Origin: Owenia fusiformis | Taxonomy: Eukaryota > Annelida > Polychaeta > Sabellida > Oweniidae | NCBI GenBank assembly: GCA_903813345.2 | Contig: CAIIXF020000005.1 | Span: forward strand, 21,765,375 to 21,829,374 | DNA length: 64,000 nt | Reading direction: 5' to 3' | In this document: positions 13,501 through 25,805 of the stretch, one piece after another | Layout of the letters: every line of letters starts with the position of its first letter | Position numbering within the stretch: position 1 is the first letter of the stretch | Translations under genes and position numbers: made by a program | The notes under the pieces: model-generated | The model's database searches: none | Seen by the model: only the letters and a program-made list of their open reading frames with translations | Told to the model about the DNA's origin: nothing

Positions 13501-14099
13501 CCCTCCATAAGTTTGGCAACCTTAGCTCCCCCATTGAACTATGTGTTAAAGCCTCTTCATATTTGAATTTTTATTTAATTAACCTGCTTTTAAAATGCTT
13601 GAAATATATTGATGGAAACGTAACTTGACTTTATTTCCAATACCTTCAAATTTTTCCAATTTTTTCCATCAATTACAATAGGTCAAAATTGATAATGTAA
13701 TTTTTGAAAGTTGTCATTCCCATGTAAACCAATGGGAAATGGTGAGTTCAGGGCAAATCGGAAATCTGGATATCTATTCAGTAAAAGATTCAACAAAAAA
13801 TATTTTTATATAGAAAATTGAATTGTCTAACTTTTTTGTACACTGAGTGTTTAGTTTACTAAATGAATACATTTTTGAAAATCATTTTTCGCCTCCTGTG
13901 TTATTTCAATGGGAGTTTTTTTTAAAATAATTTTGACTTTAAAGACCTATAACTTTGTTGAACCTGAGGAAACGTATCAATTTTTTGTTAAATAAAGTTA
14001 GCAAATTCAATTGACTACCTAAATTGTACTACTTGCGAGAAATCGGAGAAATGGATATTCTGTCATATGACTTGAGACAAACCTACCATTTCCCATGGG
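10531..14099 (+). repeat. 3.57 kb tandem duplication, copy 2
   Basis: This is the second copy of 6964-10530. Its 3' border runs without a break into the right arm of the foldback element, so copy 2 keeps the original right flank and copy 1 the original left flank. Single-base differences are rare. Confidence 0.92.
11599..13314 (+). repeat. 57/39-bp satellite array (copy 2)
   Basis: Second copy of the satellite, with the same order of unit variants as 8030-9745. The array was therefore copied whole and has not visibly expanded or contracted since. Confidence 0.93.
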
Positions 14100-14338
14100 T
14101 TAACATGGGAATGTTGATTTTCAAAAATTCATCAAATTTATCATCAATTTTCAACCTATTGTAATTGAGGAAAAAATGGGAAAATTTGGAGGTATTGGAA
14201 ATAAAGTCAAGTTACGTTTCCCTCAATATACTAGTAATAAGTATTTTCATCGCAGGTTAAGTAAATAAAATTCAAATATAAAGAGGCTTTAACACGTAGT
14301 TCAATGGGGGAGCTAAGGTTGCCAAACTAGGGGAGTGA
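13496..14338. mobile_element. Foldback element with about 240-bp inverted arms
   Basis: The left arm (about 13496-13745) reads CACTCCCC...GTTTGGCAACCTTAGCTCCC. The right arm (about 14080-14338) is its inverted, slightly diverged copy ending GGTTGCCAAACTAGGGGAGTG. The spacer is about 340 bp and non-coding. Flanks AAGTA and AAGGTA could be an imperfect 5-bp duplication. It is a non-autonomous DNA element; superfamily not assigned. Confidence 0.8.
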
Positions 14339-15722
14339 AGGTATAGGGTCCTCTGTGTCTCAACTGACATTGATAAAGGCAAAATCAGATCAAGCAAGCA
14401 ACATTTTCAAAATTTCAATTTTAGAATGCAAGTAGATTAGACTCATATCATTTTTTAACCTTATTTATTTTCTAATAATTTCAAAATTTGTATTGTGTTC
14501 ACTTTCTATAGATGCATTATATTTGTAATAAAAATCTTTTTTCCTCAAATACATACAGTACACTCTAGAATTTTTGTCAAGTCAGTACTCTGAGAGTGCC
14601 ATCTAGAGCAGCATCTTGCTAGATCTGATTCTACTAGATCTGATTCTGCCTTTAGCAGTAGAAAATGAATCATACGTTCACTGAAAATATCCATGCTATG
14701 TAATCAGAATCAGTAAAACATCGATTCATTTTTAACATCAGTTCTTACCTGTTGACACAAAACCATACACCATGGTCATCAGTGGTGATACAGACAACTG
14801 AACTTTAACATTTAACATAGGTAAACAGAAACTTGGTAACTAAAGCCTTATGTAAACTTATGTAAGTACATTTGTAATTTTTAAGTTACAAATGATATAA
14901 AATTAATACAAAAAGTTACCTTGTTTTCACTGCCATGAAAGGAACTTCTACTAAATCATTCATTTTTATAAGTTATGAGGCTAGACCTTGTAGAATGTTA
15001 ATCTCTGGACAGTCTAAACACAAGACTTATGTTCACAAAATATTGTGGTGTGAGAAAGATATCATGGATCACAAAATGCAATGTCCTCATAGCTTTTAGT
15101 CAAGAAAGTCTATTTAAAAAATCCTTGTTGCTTATCTATAAAAACATTAAAACATAAGCTGCATGCAAGTAACTTATTGATCAATTATAATGTGTTTGAT
15201 GACTGGTATGGAAGGCATGTTTTTGAACAGGAATACAATCCTTTAACTTAGATTTAACTTCATCATTATTCTGAAAGTTTATATGAATTAACAATCTAAA
15301 ATACTGTTTCAGTTCAACATTGCCACCCATTGAAAGTCATCTAGCACACTTTGCATAATTTACTGTCACCTTTTGTTAAAAGATGGGCATCCAGTTATAT
15401 TCACTCCTGCAAACAAACAAAAATATTGTTAAAATATTACCAAACAACAATAGCATACAGTTCAAGGTGATCATAAAGTAAGATGAAAAGTGCTCTAACA
15501 TATATTGTAAACATTAATGAATCTGGCTCATTGTCTCACAGGATGATGCTCTAATAATTATATATACACAAAATAAAATTCAATGTGTTATCAACTTTTA
15601 ATATTAAGTGTTATATAACCATGACAACCCATGTCACAGGTCCTAGAGCATTCAAAAAAGAAAGAAAATATTGTGATCTTGATCAAACAAGCAAAACAAA
15701 TTGGGATGATCCCCATATTTGT
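14339..15722. other. No gene recognised
   Basis: AT-rich unique-looking DNA. A short direct repeat 'ctagatctgattct' occurs near 14620-14645. No splice-flanked open frame is seen. Confidence 0.45.
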
Positions 15723-15945
15723 ACTAAGAACTTATACAATTTTTCACAATAGCAATAATATAATTGATATAGTCTTCTTCCTTTTTACATTCATATTTGA
15801 ATAAGATGTGTTTGTGTACTGGTCTAAGTCTGTGCCCAAATCTAGCATTTAATTTGCATTCTACTTCATTCCATAAAAGCTTTACTCTTTTGCATGAAAT
15901 GAAAAAGTGTGCAAATGAATCTTCCTCGTTAAAATATGTACAATT
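15723..15945 (-). pseudogene. LINE ORF2 C-terminal fragment (RT zinc-binding region)
   Basis: Minus-strand reading from 15945 gives about 73 codons containing EEDSFAHFFISCKRVKLLWN, then GHRLRPVHKHILFKYECKKE, and ends at a stop at 15723-15725. C..(x)n..H-F-F-x-C..LW is the usual shape of the zinc-binding segment after the RT domain of L1/Tx1-like LINEs. It resembles the segment at 48668-49072 (HKHFFVECPHIKQIWELV). There is no start codon, so it is a 5'-truncated copy. A T/C-rich tail on the minus strand follows the stop. Confidence 0.7.
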
Positions 15946-16019
15946 CTTTGAGGTACCTCTTTAAATTTTCCATTTAAAAACAAGGTGATTATTAGTGAAG
16001 GTTCTTGAAGGCTGTTCCC

Positions 16020-17345
16020 AGAACTCATCATAGGATCTGAAGGCTATACCTATTGTAGACTCTGGAGGCTATACCATCCTAGACTTTTGGAGGCTATACC
16101 AATTGTAGACTCTGGAGGCTATACCATCTTAGACTCTTGGAGGCTATACCATCTCAGACTCTTGTAAGCTGTACCATCTTAGACTCTTGGAGGCTGTACG
16201 TATCTTTGGCTCTAGAGGCTGAATCCATATTATACTCTGAAGTCACACCATATTGGTCTCTGAAGGCTGAATTCATAATATACTATGGTGGCTGTGCTAT
16301 CTTTGACTCTAGAGGCTAAGTTCATATGATACTCTGGAGGTTGTACCATATGGGACTCTGTAGGCTGTATCAATTAATTTAAGATTATAGAGGCTGGGCC
16401 ATCTTAGCCTCTTGGAATTGGAGGTTGTAGCCATCATAGAAGTAGACCATTAAAATCTTGAGGCTGAAGCCATATTAGACTATGATAGTTAAAATTACTC
16501 ATAGACTATACCATTTTCCAATCTGGAGGCTAAACCATCTTAGGCTCTGAAGGCTGTACCATCTTAGACCCTGGAAACTGATCCCATGTTATAACTGGAG
16601 GCTGTACCATCTAAGGGTCTGGAGGCTGTATCATCTTAGACTCGTGGAGGCTGTACTTATCTTAGACTGATCCAATGTTATATCTGGAAGCTGTACCATC
16701 TTAGACTAGTGAAGAGGCTGTACCTATCTTTGGCTCTGAATGCTATAGCAATCATAGCCTCTGAAGGCTGTACCATCTTAGACTCTGGAAACTGATCCCA
16801 TGTTATAACTGGAGGCTGTACCATCTAAGGGTCTGGAGGCTGTATCATCTTAGACTTGTGGAGGCTGTACTTATCTTAGGCTCTGAATGCTAGAGCAATC
16901 ATAGGATCTGAAGGTTGTATCACCTTAGACTCTGGAGACTGATCCAATGTTATATCTGGAAGCTGTACCATCATAGTGAAGAGGCTGTACCTATCTTTGG
17001 CTCTGAATGCTATAGCAATCATAGCCTCTGAAGGCTGTACCATCTTAGACTCTGGAAACTGATCCTATGTTATATCTGGAGGCTGTACCATCTAAGGGTC
17101 TGGAGGCTGTACCATCTTAGACTCATAGAGGCTGTACCCATCCTAGGCTCTGAATGCTATAGCAATCAGAGATTCTGAATGTTGTATCATCTTTGACTTT
17201 GGATGGTGAGTATGTATTTCACTCTAGAGGCTGTACCATATTAGATTCTTGAGACTGCACTTGTCATATGCTCTGGAGGCTGTATCATCTATATACCCTG
17301 GAGGCTGGACCAACTTAGGCTCTTATATCTGAACTATTTTATGGT
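16020..17345 (+). repeat. Degenerate 25-30-bp minisatellite
   Basis: About 1.3 kb of irregular units around 'ggaggctgtaccatcttaga' and 'ctctgg'. A longer block (for example 'gaaactgatcccatgtt', at about 16575, 16787 and 17055) recurs, so there is higher-order copying at roughly 215-270 bp. The units are too diverged for one clean period. The open frame near 16137 is a by-product. Confidence 0.85.
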
Positions 17346-18469
17346 CTCAGGCTCTACCATATAAATAAACCAAATAAATAAAACCTTATTATATTATAGC
17401 AGCCTTATTGTGATTGGAGTTACATAATAGAAATTACATGTATCAATGTTTATCCTAGTACCCCCTCATAAAATTACCCCAGGGGGTATAAATGGTGATT
17501 TTAAGGTTTTCCGCATGTTAGATTTTCTAGATTTTTGATATATTGTTTTACTTACAAATGGCTGTTGATAGCAATAGGTTTACTCATTTTTCATTTATTT
17601 GTGAATATTTACAACGGTTTTACTGGAGTATAATCACGGTGTTATAGCATGACGGATACGCCACCTCAGAAAACGAGGTTGGACGGCTACGTTCACTGAT
17701 TTATCCAATAAAATGGCCGCAATGGAAGAGAAAACTAAGGTTGGGGCATTATTTTCTACTACTGTGTATCAATGAAAGGATGAACGATTTATGTAAGCGT
17801 TGCATTCGGTGATGCATTCAGTAATGTATATTTTGAACGTAGTCTTTGATGCCCGGGGATAACATGAAATAAGAGAAAAACTGTCGAGTTTGAAATTCAA
17901 AACTACACAAAATTAATTTGTTAATTTTTGTTGTTAGGGCATGGTATTCATTGCCTAAAAACCTTGGGGTATATAGATATAACCTACATACGATCATACA
18001 AAGCCAATTGAGTATTGGAAACCACCTAATATGTTCAACTTAAGCCATAATAATATATTTTGAATTTGCGGTAACATAAAAAAATTGATGGACGGTTACG
18101 CGAACCTGATTCAAATATGAAACCCCGATTCATTGTTATTAATTTTGTCATCTTAATCAGTACTTGATCCTAAATCTTATTTTGCCTCTTCATTGCTATC
18201 TTTTACACTTTCATTGGTTTCATAAATAAAGCAAGCAACAGTTTTTTCCCTTGTCCTATAGAGGCTGAAACAAGAAACAAATATAGGAAATTCAATATTC
18301 CATTTCTTACCCATTATAACAATAACATGGAAAGAGGCTATCAGATCTAGCAACCTTGACTTGACAGATGTACATGCACGTTACTGTCTGCTAAATATCT
18401 TATGTACAACTAATACAATACGTTACCGTCCATAGAATATCTCAAGTCTATGGCACTGTCCATTATAGC
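17346..18469. other. No gene recognised
   Basis: Unique-looking. A slightly GC-richer patch at 17640-17770 holds a 20-codon open frame starting ATGGCCGCAATGG at 17713, with no canonical donor, so I do not call it an exon. Confidence 0.45.
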
Positions 18470-19001
18470 CCCACTGTGGATATTGCGGTCAATTGTAACA
18501 CAATCACTGATTGAAATCTAAAGCGGTTAAATTGTAATCCAAATTTAAAAATTTAATTTTCTGTCTTAAATACATGTGGGGGGTGTATTATCAAAAAAAA
18601 CTAATTAAAAATGGTTTTAAAGTATTTTTTAATGACTTTATTTGGTGATTGCTTTGGGCCTTTAAATTGTGTAAAACCCAATTAAGAAGTGGTATTTAAT
18701 GAGGAAAATACATTTTAACCCACTTATCTAGCAAGAATTCATATAATCAATGGATGTGATATGTTACATTTTACATCTGCACCCTACTAATTTTCTAAAT
18801 CAATTGAGTTTGAGACCTGGATGGTGGTACCACCATTTTTTTTAGATGTTCCTGTAAGGAGTGTTGAGGAATGTTTGAAAGCAGATCTGATTTCCTCTGG
18901 ACTATATAGCCATAGGGAAGACTGTCAGAATCCATCAATCTTGAACTTTTTGATTATGTTTTATAGATTTGTATAATATTCTCAAATGATTGTACACACG
19001 A

Positions 19002-20249
19002 TGCCCATGTCAAGCAGCGTGCCTACTAGGCACGCAGTTTGAATCTCTGACAAACTGCGCGCATATTTCAAAATGTGAGACGGGGAGGACACGACTCCCA
19101 AAAAGAGCCAAAATACGAAAAATACAAGGTTAGTCTCGTTCTAAAGATAGTACCATTCTGTGAAGATGAACTTCATTTACTCATAGTACTCAATGTTTTT
19201 CCCGGTGTAAACCTAGTTATCTCAATATAAGGGTCTTAAGTAACTTCTGTGTTCAAAATTTACAGTGTAAAGTTATATCTATGTCTTTTTATCGTCATTT
19301 GCCGTTTATTCAGCCATTGTGTCTGTGTATGCTAGAATATATAGGATCACTCCATCTGATTAAATCAGCAAAGTTTGTATTCAAAACGATAATACGCCAT
19401 AAACATGATTTAAACATTTTTCTTGTCAAACTGCGCGCCTATATTCACTTGTATTTCCCAAACTGCGTGCTTAATATTTCCAAACTGCTTGCCTATCCAA
19501 GCTTGTTTTGAATTATTAGAAAACATAAGCGCCATACAAGGCACATATGTGTCTAATAGTAGAACCCCATAATTGAAACACTATGAGAGTCCATCCACCA
19601 AGATGGTGATCTGAAAATAAAAGTTTATTTCGTTCCCAACTTGTCACTTCTATTATACATTTTGACTTTCAATATGAAAATCTCATAAAATCTGACGATA
19701 AAGCAAAATTTCCAAAGCTACATGAAAAACACCTATACGTGCCTCTGTAGAAATTCCAATGATAATATATATGTAGTTTTAATAGTGTATGCGCACAGTT
19801 TGTAATTTCTGGCTAAAATAGGCGCGTAGTTTGTGATTTATTTCTTTTTAATCTCCTGATTATCTGTTTTATCTCGAAATATTTTGAATTATACATGATA
19901 AATGTGTAAGGAATTAAATATAAAACGAGTCTAAAGTATTTGTCATTTATGTTTAAAGTGCTAGATCGATTTACGTATAAATTCCCGTTAAATCAGTGAC
20001 GAAAATGCCATTAATCTGCTTATGTTTTAAAACTTAGATTCATTTGCACATAGTTTTTGCTAGTATTTGCAAGATTCGTATATTCGCCACAGAATGGTCG
20101 CATTGAACAAGAAAACAATGCAGGATAAATGTCTTTAAATTACGTTTCAAAATACAGACTCCAACTTAAATGATGCAATGTTCTTAGGCACGCAGTTTGT
20201 GATCGAAACAAACTGCGCGCCTAAGTAGGCGCGCAGCTTGACATGGGCA
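19002..20249. mobile_element. TIR element with GCGCGCAGTTTG motifs
   Basis: The left end TGCCCATGTCAAGCAGCG and right end CGCAGCTTGACATGGGCA are inverted copies. Inside, 'aggcacgcagtttg' and 'caaactgcgcgcc' occur many times on both strands (19025, 19430, 19465, 19485, 19795, 19830, 20195, 20210). That pattern is typical of subterminal transposase-binding arrays. Length 1248 bp. The 76-codon open frame at 19281-19511 overlaps the motifs and has no recognised domain. Confidence 0.72.
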
Positions 20250-20445
20250 CCGTGGTACATGTACATGGAATCCAACAATGCTACTACTCAGTATAAACTT
20301 GACTATCAAACATTTTCATATCTTAGAAAGTATTCTTCCATTGTACTTAAAAGGAATAAATGGATATTGAATTTTTTTTGTAGGAACAATATGACAAAAC
20401 AAGACTATTCTGAGCTCATTTTAATGAGACATACATATAGGCTTA

Positions 20446-22688
20446 CAGGGTGTCCGGAAAGTAAAGATACAAATGCTCTAATTTCAATAGATTTACCTGT
20501 TGTGAGATGGAATTGCTACAGATTGTAGAATGACATTGTAACAATTTATCCTGCAAATATCATGACAAATAGTTTCAAAATAAAAAAGTTATGGTTGTTA
20601 TGGTGACAGGAGTCGCGGGTATGTGGAGCAGCGTCACAATTATGTTTTATAAATCTTTTCTCAAGTTCATATCATCTTGACACTTTGTCATCTGTTGCTA
20701 TTATATATCAAATTATGTACCGCAGCAGCAAAAGGATTAGTACTGTAACATTATTTAGTCATTTGGCATTACTTCTGGTATCTGGTATTATGTATTTCCC
20801 ACCATTATCTTAACATTCTTGGTGCATTTTGACTGGTGATTCCAAGATCTGACAAAACCGCCGCTGCCCATCTCTAAGATTGCTGCTAACATTGGTTTCC
20901 AGCCGAATCTCATTTTCATGTTGAACTTCTAAGAAATATTGCTTTAAGATATTCATTAATGTCCCAGCCTATTGACAGGTATAGCAGGCGTATACTAAAA
21001 GTATACCTCATTTACGCCTCACTTACAGGTATATACCAAAAGTACGCCTCATTTTTCAGGTATTCTTGAGGCGTATACCAAATCAATACCTCATTTACTT
21101 TAACATTTTCATTATATACCTCATTTCCAGGCGTATGTACCAAAAGTGCGCCTCAAAAACTTATACATTTTCATTATATACCTTATTTACAGGCGTATAT
21201 ACCAAAAGTGCGCCTTAAAAATTCTAATGATTAAATCTACAGATAGATATACCAAAAGTACGCCTCAAAAACTTAGAGAATTTTCAAGCAATATATTTCC
21301 GAAAAATTTTCCATTTTTATCATAGTATTTGATTAGGATCATAAGAGAGACAGATTATATATTGGATAAACAGACCAATAAATTGTCCTTTCAACTCCTC
21401 AATGGCGTCTTATCAAAAATTGTTAAAAAATAATCAAAAAGCCTGGGAGACCTAAAGTAAGATGCCTGAAAATAATAAAAATTCAAAATATGATAAAATT
21501 TAAAATATAAAACAAAAATACAATATATAGGAAATTGACATATAATTTATATAAGAATATTACGTAATTTTTGCTGCATCATTTTAAAGTTTTCATAGAC
21601 CTGTATCTTATTAATGAGACAAGCTATTGCTAGAAAACAACAAAGCAATCCAAACTAAATGTACAACTCATTTAATTATGGAGGTTACTACATTTACCAA
21701 ACACTTTCCTCATAACAACTAAGAAATAAAACTATACCAACAAACTAGGTATGTACCTCTTATCAGGCGTATACCTGAAAAGTAGGTATTTACCAATAAT
21801 AAGCCCCAGTTGCTGCCCCAATAAATCAAATGATAGGAATAGTATACCTCTTAACAGGCGATACCTGAAAAGCAGGTATATATCAAAATAATACCTATAA
21901 AACAGGTATAATGAGGCGTATACCTGACATGAGGCGTATACCTGATATGAGGCGTATACCAATACTGCGCCTCTAGGTATACTATTGGTATAATTAGCAT
22001 AATTGAAACGCGCCTGCCTATGGGATTTTAACACAGGACTGCGCCTGTAAATTGCGCCTAAAGTACGCCTCATGAGTATACCAAAACTGCGCCTCAAAAG
22101 TATACCTAAACTGCGCCTCACTATAGGCTGGGGTAGAAGTCCAACGGGACATTATCAGACCAAATATTGACCATTGTACAAAAAGGTTCAATGTTAAGAC
22201 ATTCAATTGTGAGATTTTTTTCTTTGCTTTGTGAATTGGTGCATTTACTGTGGAGGTGGACTGTTGACTCTTCTATTAATCCTGGGACCCTTTTCCTAAG
22301 CACATATACTTTTTCTTTGATTATACTGGTGACATTACATAGTTCTGATATGTATCAATGATATCATTAAACTAAAGAGAATACTATGGCAGCAAGAATA
22401 CAATATTGAACAAAACAAAACATTGATAGGAAATACCAAAATAAGCACTGTTTCAAATGGTTATATTTTAGCAATTTATCGCAATTTAGTGATATCCTGG
22501 AACTGCTCCACATACCCCTCACCACCGTAACCATGACAACCGTAACTTTAACACGTTTAGACTGTATGTTATAAAAGTTGGCAGATGTATTGTAATATGG
22601 TTCCTCTACAATCTGTAGCAATTTCATTACAAGAAACCTAAATCTCTTAAAATTAGAGTGTTTGTATCTTTACTTTCCGGACACCCTA
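20446..22688. mobile_element. TA-TSD element with CAGGGTGTCCGG ends
   Basis: The left end CAGGGTGTCCGGAAAGTAAAG after TA (20444-20445) is mirrored at the right, TAGGGTGTCCGGAAAGTAAAG, before TA (22689-22690). The arms are similar for about 200 bp ('gaattgctacagattgtag', 'gggtatgtggagcag'). A TA duplication and YAGGGTG ends fit Tc1/mariner-type elements. No transposase is visible, and a second element occupies the centre (20963-22132). It is inserted in a tandem repeat unit: the flanking 'ctgagctcat..gagacatacata' resembles units at 22895-23170. Confidence 0.78.
20963..22132. mobile_element. TIR element packed with GGTATACGCCTCA-type motifs
   Basis: The ends CCCAGCCTAT and ATAGGCTGGG are exact inverted 10-mers. 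The two outer thirds are filled with 'aggcgtatacc', 'gtataccaaaagtgcgcctc' and 'aggtatac' on both strands, more than 20 occurrences by eye. The middle (21290-21720) is plain AT-rich DNA. The minus-strand 129-codon frame at 21732-22121 is made of these motifs (RRS-G-L repeats) and is not a gene. Length 1170 bp; superfamily unknown. Confidence 0.72.
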
Positions 22689-22789
22689 TATCTTGAAAGT
22701 CATTATGGTAAAATATACCTAAACCATCACAAGCTACTTTGAAAATGTCATGTTTTCCAATTTCCAATCATTTTTACATCTCTTTAGAA

Positions 22790-23190
22790 ATAATAAGATA
22801 AAAAAGATGATACACTGTATACATGTACACCATTTTGAGCTCATTTAAGATGCAAAAGTTTAGATTTGTAAGAAATGTCCAATCACAAGATTATGTGTAC
22901 CATTTTGAGCTCATATGAGATGCATATATTACATTATCTTAAAAATTACTAAGGTAAAATATTGTTACCCCTGGCCCTTCAGAAGCGAAAATGTAAATTT
23001 AATTCTTTTAAAATTTATTTTTTATCATTTTTTACATCCAATTAGGAATGATATGACAAAACAAGATGTTATATACCATTCTGAGTTCATATGAGATGCA
23101 TACATAGCATATCTTAAAAATTATTAAGGTTAAATAAGGTTACCCCTGAGCCATAAGAGCTAAAAATTGAAATTTCAATACTTTTTTATC
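22790..23190 (+). repeat. Tandem repeat, about 180 bp, 2-3 units
   Basis: Units share 'accattttgagctcatatga', 'gatgcatatatt', 'atcttaaaaattactaagg' and 'ggttacccctg' (about 22895-22975 and 23070-23150). An older unit was split by the TA-TSD element: its left part is at 20390-20440 and its right part at 22691-22730. Confidence 0.7.
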
Positions 23191-23739
23191 AAAAATACAT
23201 GACGGTAACTTGGCTTTATATTTTGTCCGTGATAAACACCCAAATCTCTATAACAATGAATTTTTTAAAGACTTCAAGTCATCAAATTCTTGAAATATAG
23301 TACTGGATGTCACATATCTAGCCCTTTAAACCATGAATTATTGCTAGATAATTTTCCCTCTAAACACCACTTTCAAAATGGGTTTTACACAATTTCAAGA
23401 CTCAAAGCAATCACCAAATGAAGTCATTTAAAGAAAATTACTTTAAAATCATTTTTAATTAGTGTTTATAATGTACATGCATGCATGATAGGTGAGGGGG
23501 TCAGGGGCTAAAAAATCCACAAAGACTATCCAAAATCACTTACACTGAAATCATTTTTCACTCAGATGAAGTGTTTCTACAAATATACCAAGTTTGTTGT
23601 TTTTCTGAAAAGATGAACTGATAAAGGGCTTATTTCTGGACATCTGACTCAATTGTAAGATTAACAGATTCTAAAACTAAATAAATACCAATTTAATTGT
23701 ATTTAAGACATAAAATTAAATTTTCAAAATCTGGATTAC

Positions 23740-23862
23740 AATTAACCGCTTTAGGTTACAATTAGTGATTGGGTTACAATTGGCCGCAATATCCACAGTC
23801 GGGTTACAATTAGCCGCATTGCGGCCAATTGTAACCGACAGGGTTACAATTAGCCGCAGTCT
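23740..23862. repeat. Cluster of GGTTACAATTRGCCGC motifs
   Basis: At least five copies of 'ggttacaattagccgc' or its complement lie within 120 bp, some overlapping in opposite orientation. This is the outer flank of the right arm of the 18.5-23.9 kb element. Likely a transposase-binding cluster (inference). Confidence 0.7.
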
Positions 23863-23886
23863 CGGGACCCCCCCATACACGGCCCC

Positions 23887-24220
23887 TGGGGCCCAGGATG
23901 AAAAACACAGAGTATATGTGAAATAGATAGATGTTGCGAATATACTACCAAAATTTCAAACAATAATATTAATTACTTTGGTTTAGAATGAAAAATTTAT
24001 GATTTTTGCGGAAAAGTCCCGTCATTTTTAAAGCGGCGGCCATCTTGAAAAAAGTTTTTTGCGTAAAACTATTCATCAATATACATCTTTCCACCAAATA
24101 TGAAGAAAATCCGTCAACTAATATTTGAGTTATCTTCCGGACGGACAGACAGACGGACGGACGGACTGACGGACGGACGGAGGGCTTCACTATATCCCTA
24201 CCGAACTTCGTTCGTTGGGA
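23887..24220 (-). mobile_element. Helitron-like H1 5' end, inverted, truncated
   Basis: Read on the minus strand from 24220 it starts TCCCAACGAACGAAGTTCGG directly after an A, as expected for Helitron insertion at A/T. A (GTCC/GTCT)n stretch follows at 24133-24182, then the body 'aaagcggcggccatcttgaa', also present at 3940-4040. The 3' hairpin and CTAG are missing. The short open frames over the GACGG repeats are not genes. Confidence 0.7.
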
Positions 24221-25724
24221 TAATAAAGAATAAATCTAACCTGCATTCCATGTCTAGATTGGTAAAAAGCAATTCCGAAAATGCCGGCGTTAATATTCTA
24301 TTAAAATCGTTCTTTATTATGGGTGGTATATACGTATTCTTTTAGTTCCTTTGAAATCATTTCTTTGGTTTTAGAACTCGGCATTCATTTTTTGATTCAA
24401 AAATGGTCTACAAAACTTTTGGAATGCCAAGGCATCAATCTGGCATCAATGATGTCATAACAATGTCGTAAAGAACCACTTTACGGTTGAAATGGCAGCT
24501 CCGTGGTCCAGTTCATATGCAAAACCCGGGGCTCAATAACAATTAAAAGGATAATGATAGAACAATAAAAAGTAAGTTGGATTGAAAGATATATCTTTAT
24601 TCTAACCTATTATCAAGTTTAATTGACAAAACTTCGCATTCCCTTTAAAATGTCAAACTTCGTGCATTTCTTTTTGCTTTTATACCCATTAGGCCATATT
24701 TCCCATCAACATCAAAAGTGCAGATCTTAACTGTTTTTCGAAAAACCGTTTATGTAACTTGTATGTAAAAGTGAGAAATTAAATCGACGATTCTGTCGTC
24801 TTCTGAACTATTTGTTCACAAACAAGTACATTTTCTTAAACATATGATACTGATACACGTTTGTGTTAAAAATGTCTTGGGAATTCTGCCTACAACGTGT
24901 GAAATAAGGAAAAAAGAAAAATCGTACCTCCGATGTTCCGACATTTTGTTACCAAAACGAACCGTTTCAGTAACCAGCATAATCGAGTGGATCACCAGTG
25001 TGATTGTGACTTACAGTTTATTTCTTCTGTACAATAAAGTTGAGCTGGATTTCTAAATATGAACATTGGTATGATCAGCCAGTGAACTGTGATGATATAA
25101 AAAAAATTATTCATACACAAAACATCAAGATAAAATGATTGTACAACAATCATCTCATATGAATGTATTGAAAGGAAGTGAAAGGAATTGCATGTATATG
25201 CTTCTCAATAAGTCATGCTCCAGTGCAAGCATACATACTAGTTCATGAAAAGATCATATGAATAAAGAAAATATACTCAAATATATAAAACACAACTGTC
25301 ACAATCATTCTAAGGATTTTCAAAATGGCTGACATCATTTTATTTCATGCTGAAAATTGCAGAAAAGTTCCATTTTTGCACAACGCTTGGTCCTTATCTA
25401 GATTTTTACATATCTCAAGAAGTACACTATTCCCTCAATACATATGCACAATATGAAATACATATGAAAATAAATAAATGAAATAAATAAAAAATAAATA
25501 AACAATGCCTGGTCCTTACCCTGATTTTTTATATATCTCAAGAAGTACCTTTGAAGTACACTATTCCCTTACTTCATATAACTTTCTAGGTAAGAACCAA
25601 GAGTTATATGAACAAAGCAAGAGTTTATCATGGCCTTCCTCTAAAAAGAAGTAGGTCAACACAATTGCAAACATAACCAATCCCAAATCAACCAAAATAT
25701 ACTTATATCAGTAATCTTGAATGC
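24221..25724. other. No supported gene
   Basis: AT-rich. A diverged tandem duplication lies at about 25380-25450 and 25500-25575 ('atatctcaagaagtacacta'). A 70-codon + strand frame at 24844-25056 and a short frame at about 24499-24546 lack motifs and splice context. Confidence 0.45.
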
Positions 25725-25805
25725 TTTTTGGCTCACACAGTGAGCCTATGGGATTGACCAGGCATCTGTCCGTCCGTTGGTCCGTCCGTCCATCTGTCCG
25801 TCCGT

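Larger units (their letters stand above)
18470..23862. mobile_element. Composite TIR element, about 5.4 kb, with nested insertions
   Basis: The left arm (18470-18740) and right arm (about 23320-23800, inverted) share 'actgtggatattgcgg', 'aaagcggttaattgtaat', 'ttaattttctgtcttaaat', 'actaattaaaaatg' and 'tttggtgattgcttt' in mirrored order. The right arm has about 260 bp extra. Outside the right arm are several GGTTACAATTRGCCGC copies (23740-23862), probably subterminal sites. The interior carries the elements at 19002-20249 and 20446-22688. No transposase frame is visible. I treat it as a non-autonomous DNA element; two independent inverted insertions are the alternative. Confidence 0.55.

Noticed and set aside
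17713-17775. Short frame MAAMEEKTKVGALFSTTVYQ with good start context
   Set aside because: Only 20 codons, no canonical donor, and no continuation found. Could be chance.
18470-23862. Polinton-type or other virus-like large TIR element
   Set aside because: Too short, no coding modules, and the length comes from nested small elements. A non-autonomous DNA transposon is simpler.
24499-24546. Short frame MAAPWSSSYAKPGAQ
   Set aside because: Fifteen codons ending in a stop, with no splice donor and no supporting neighbour.
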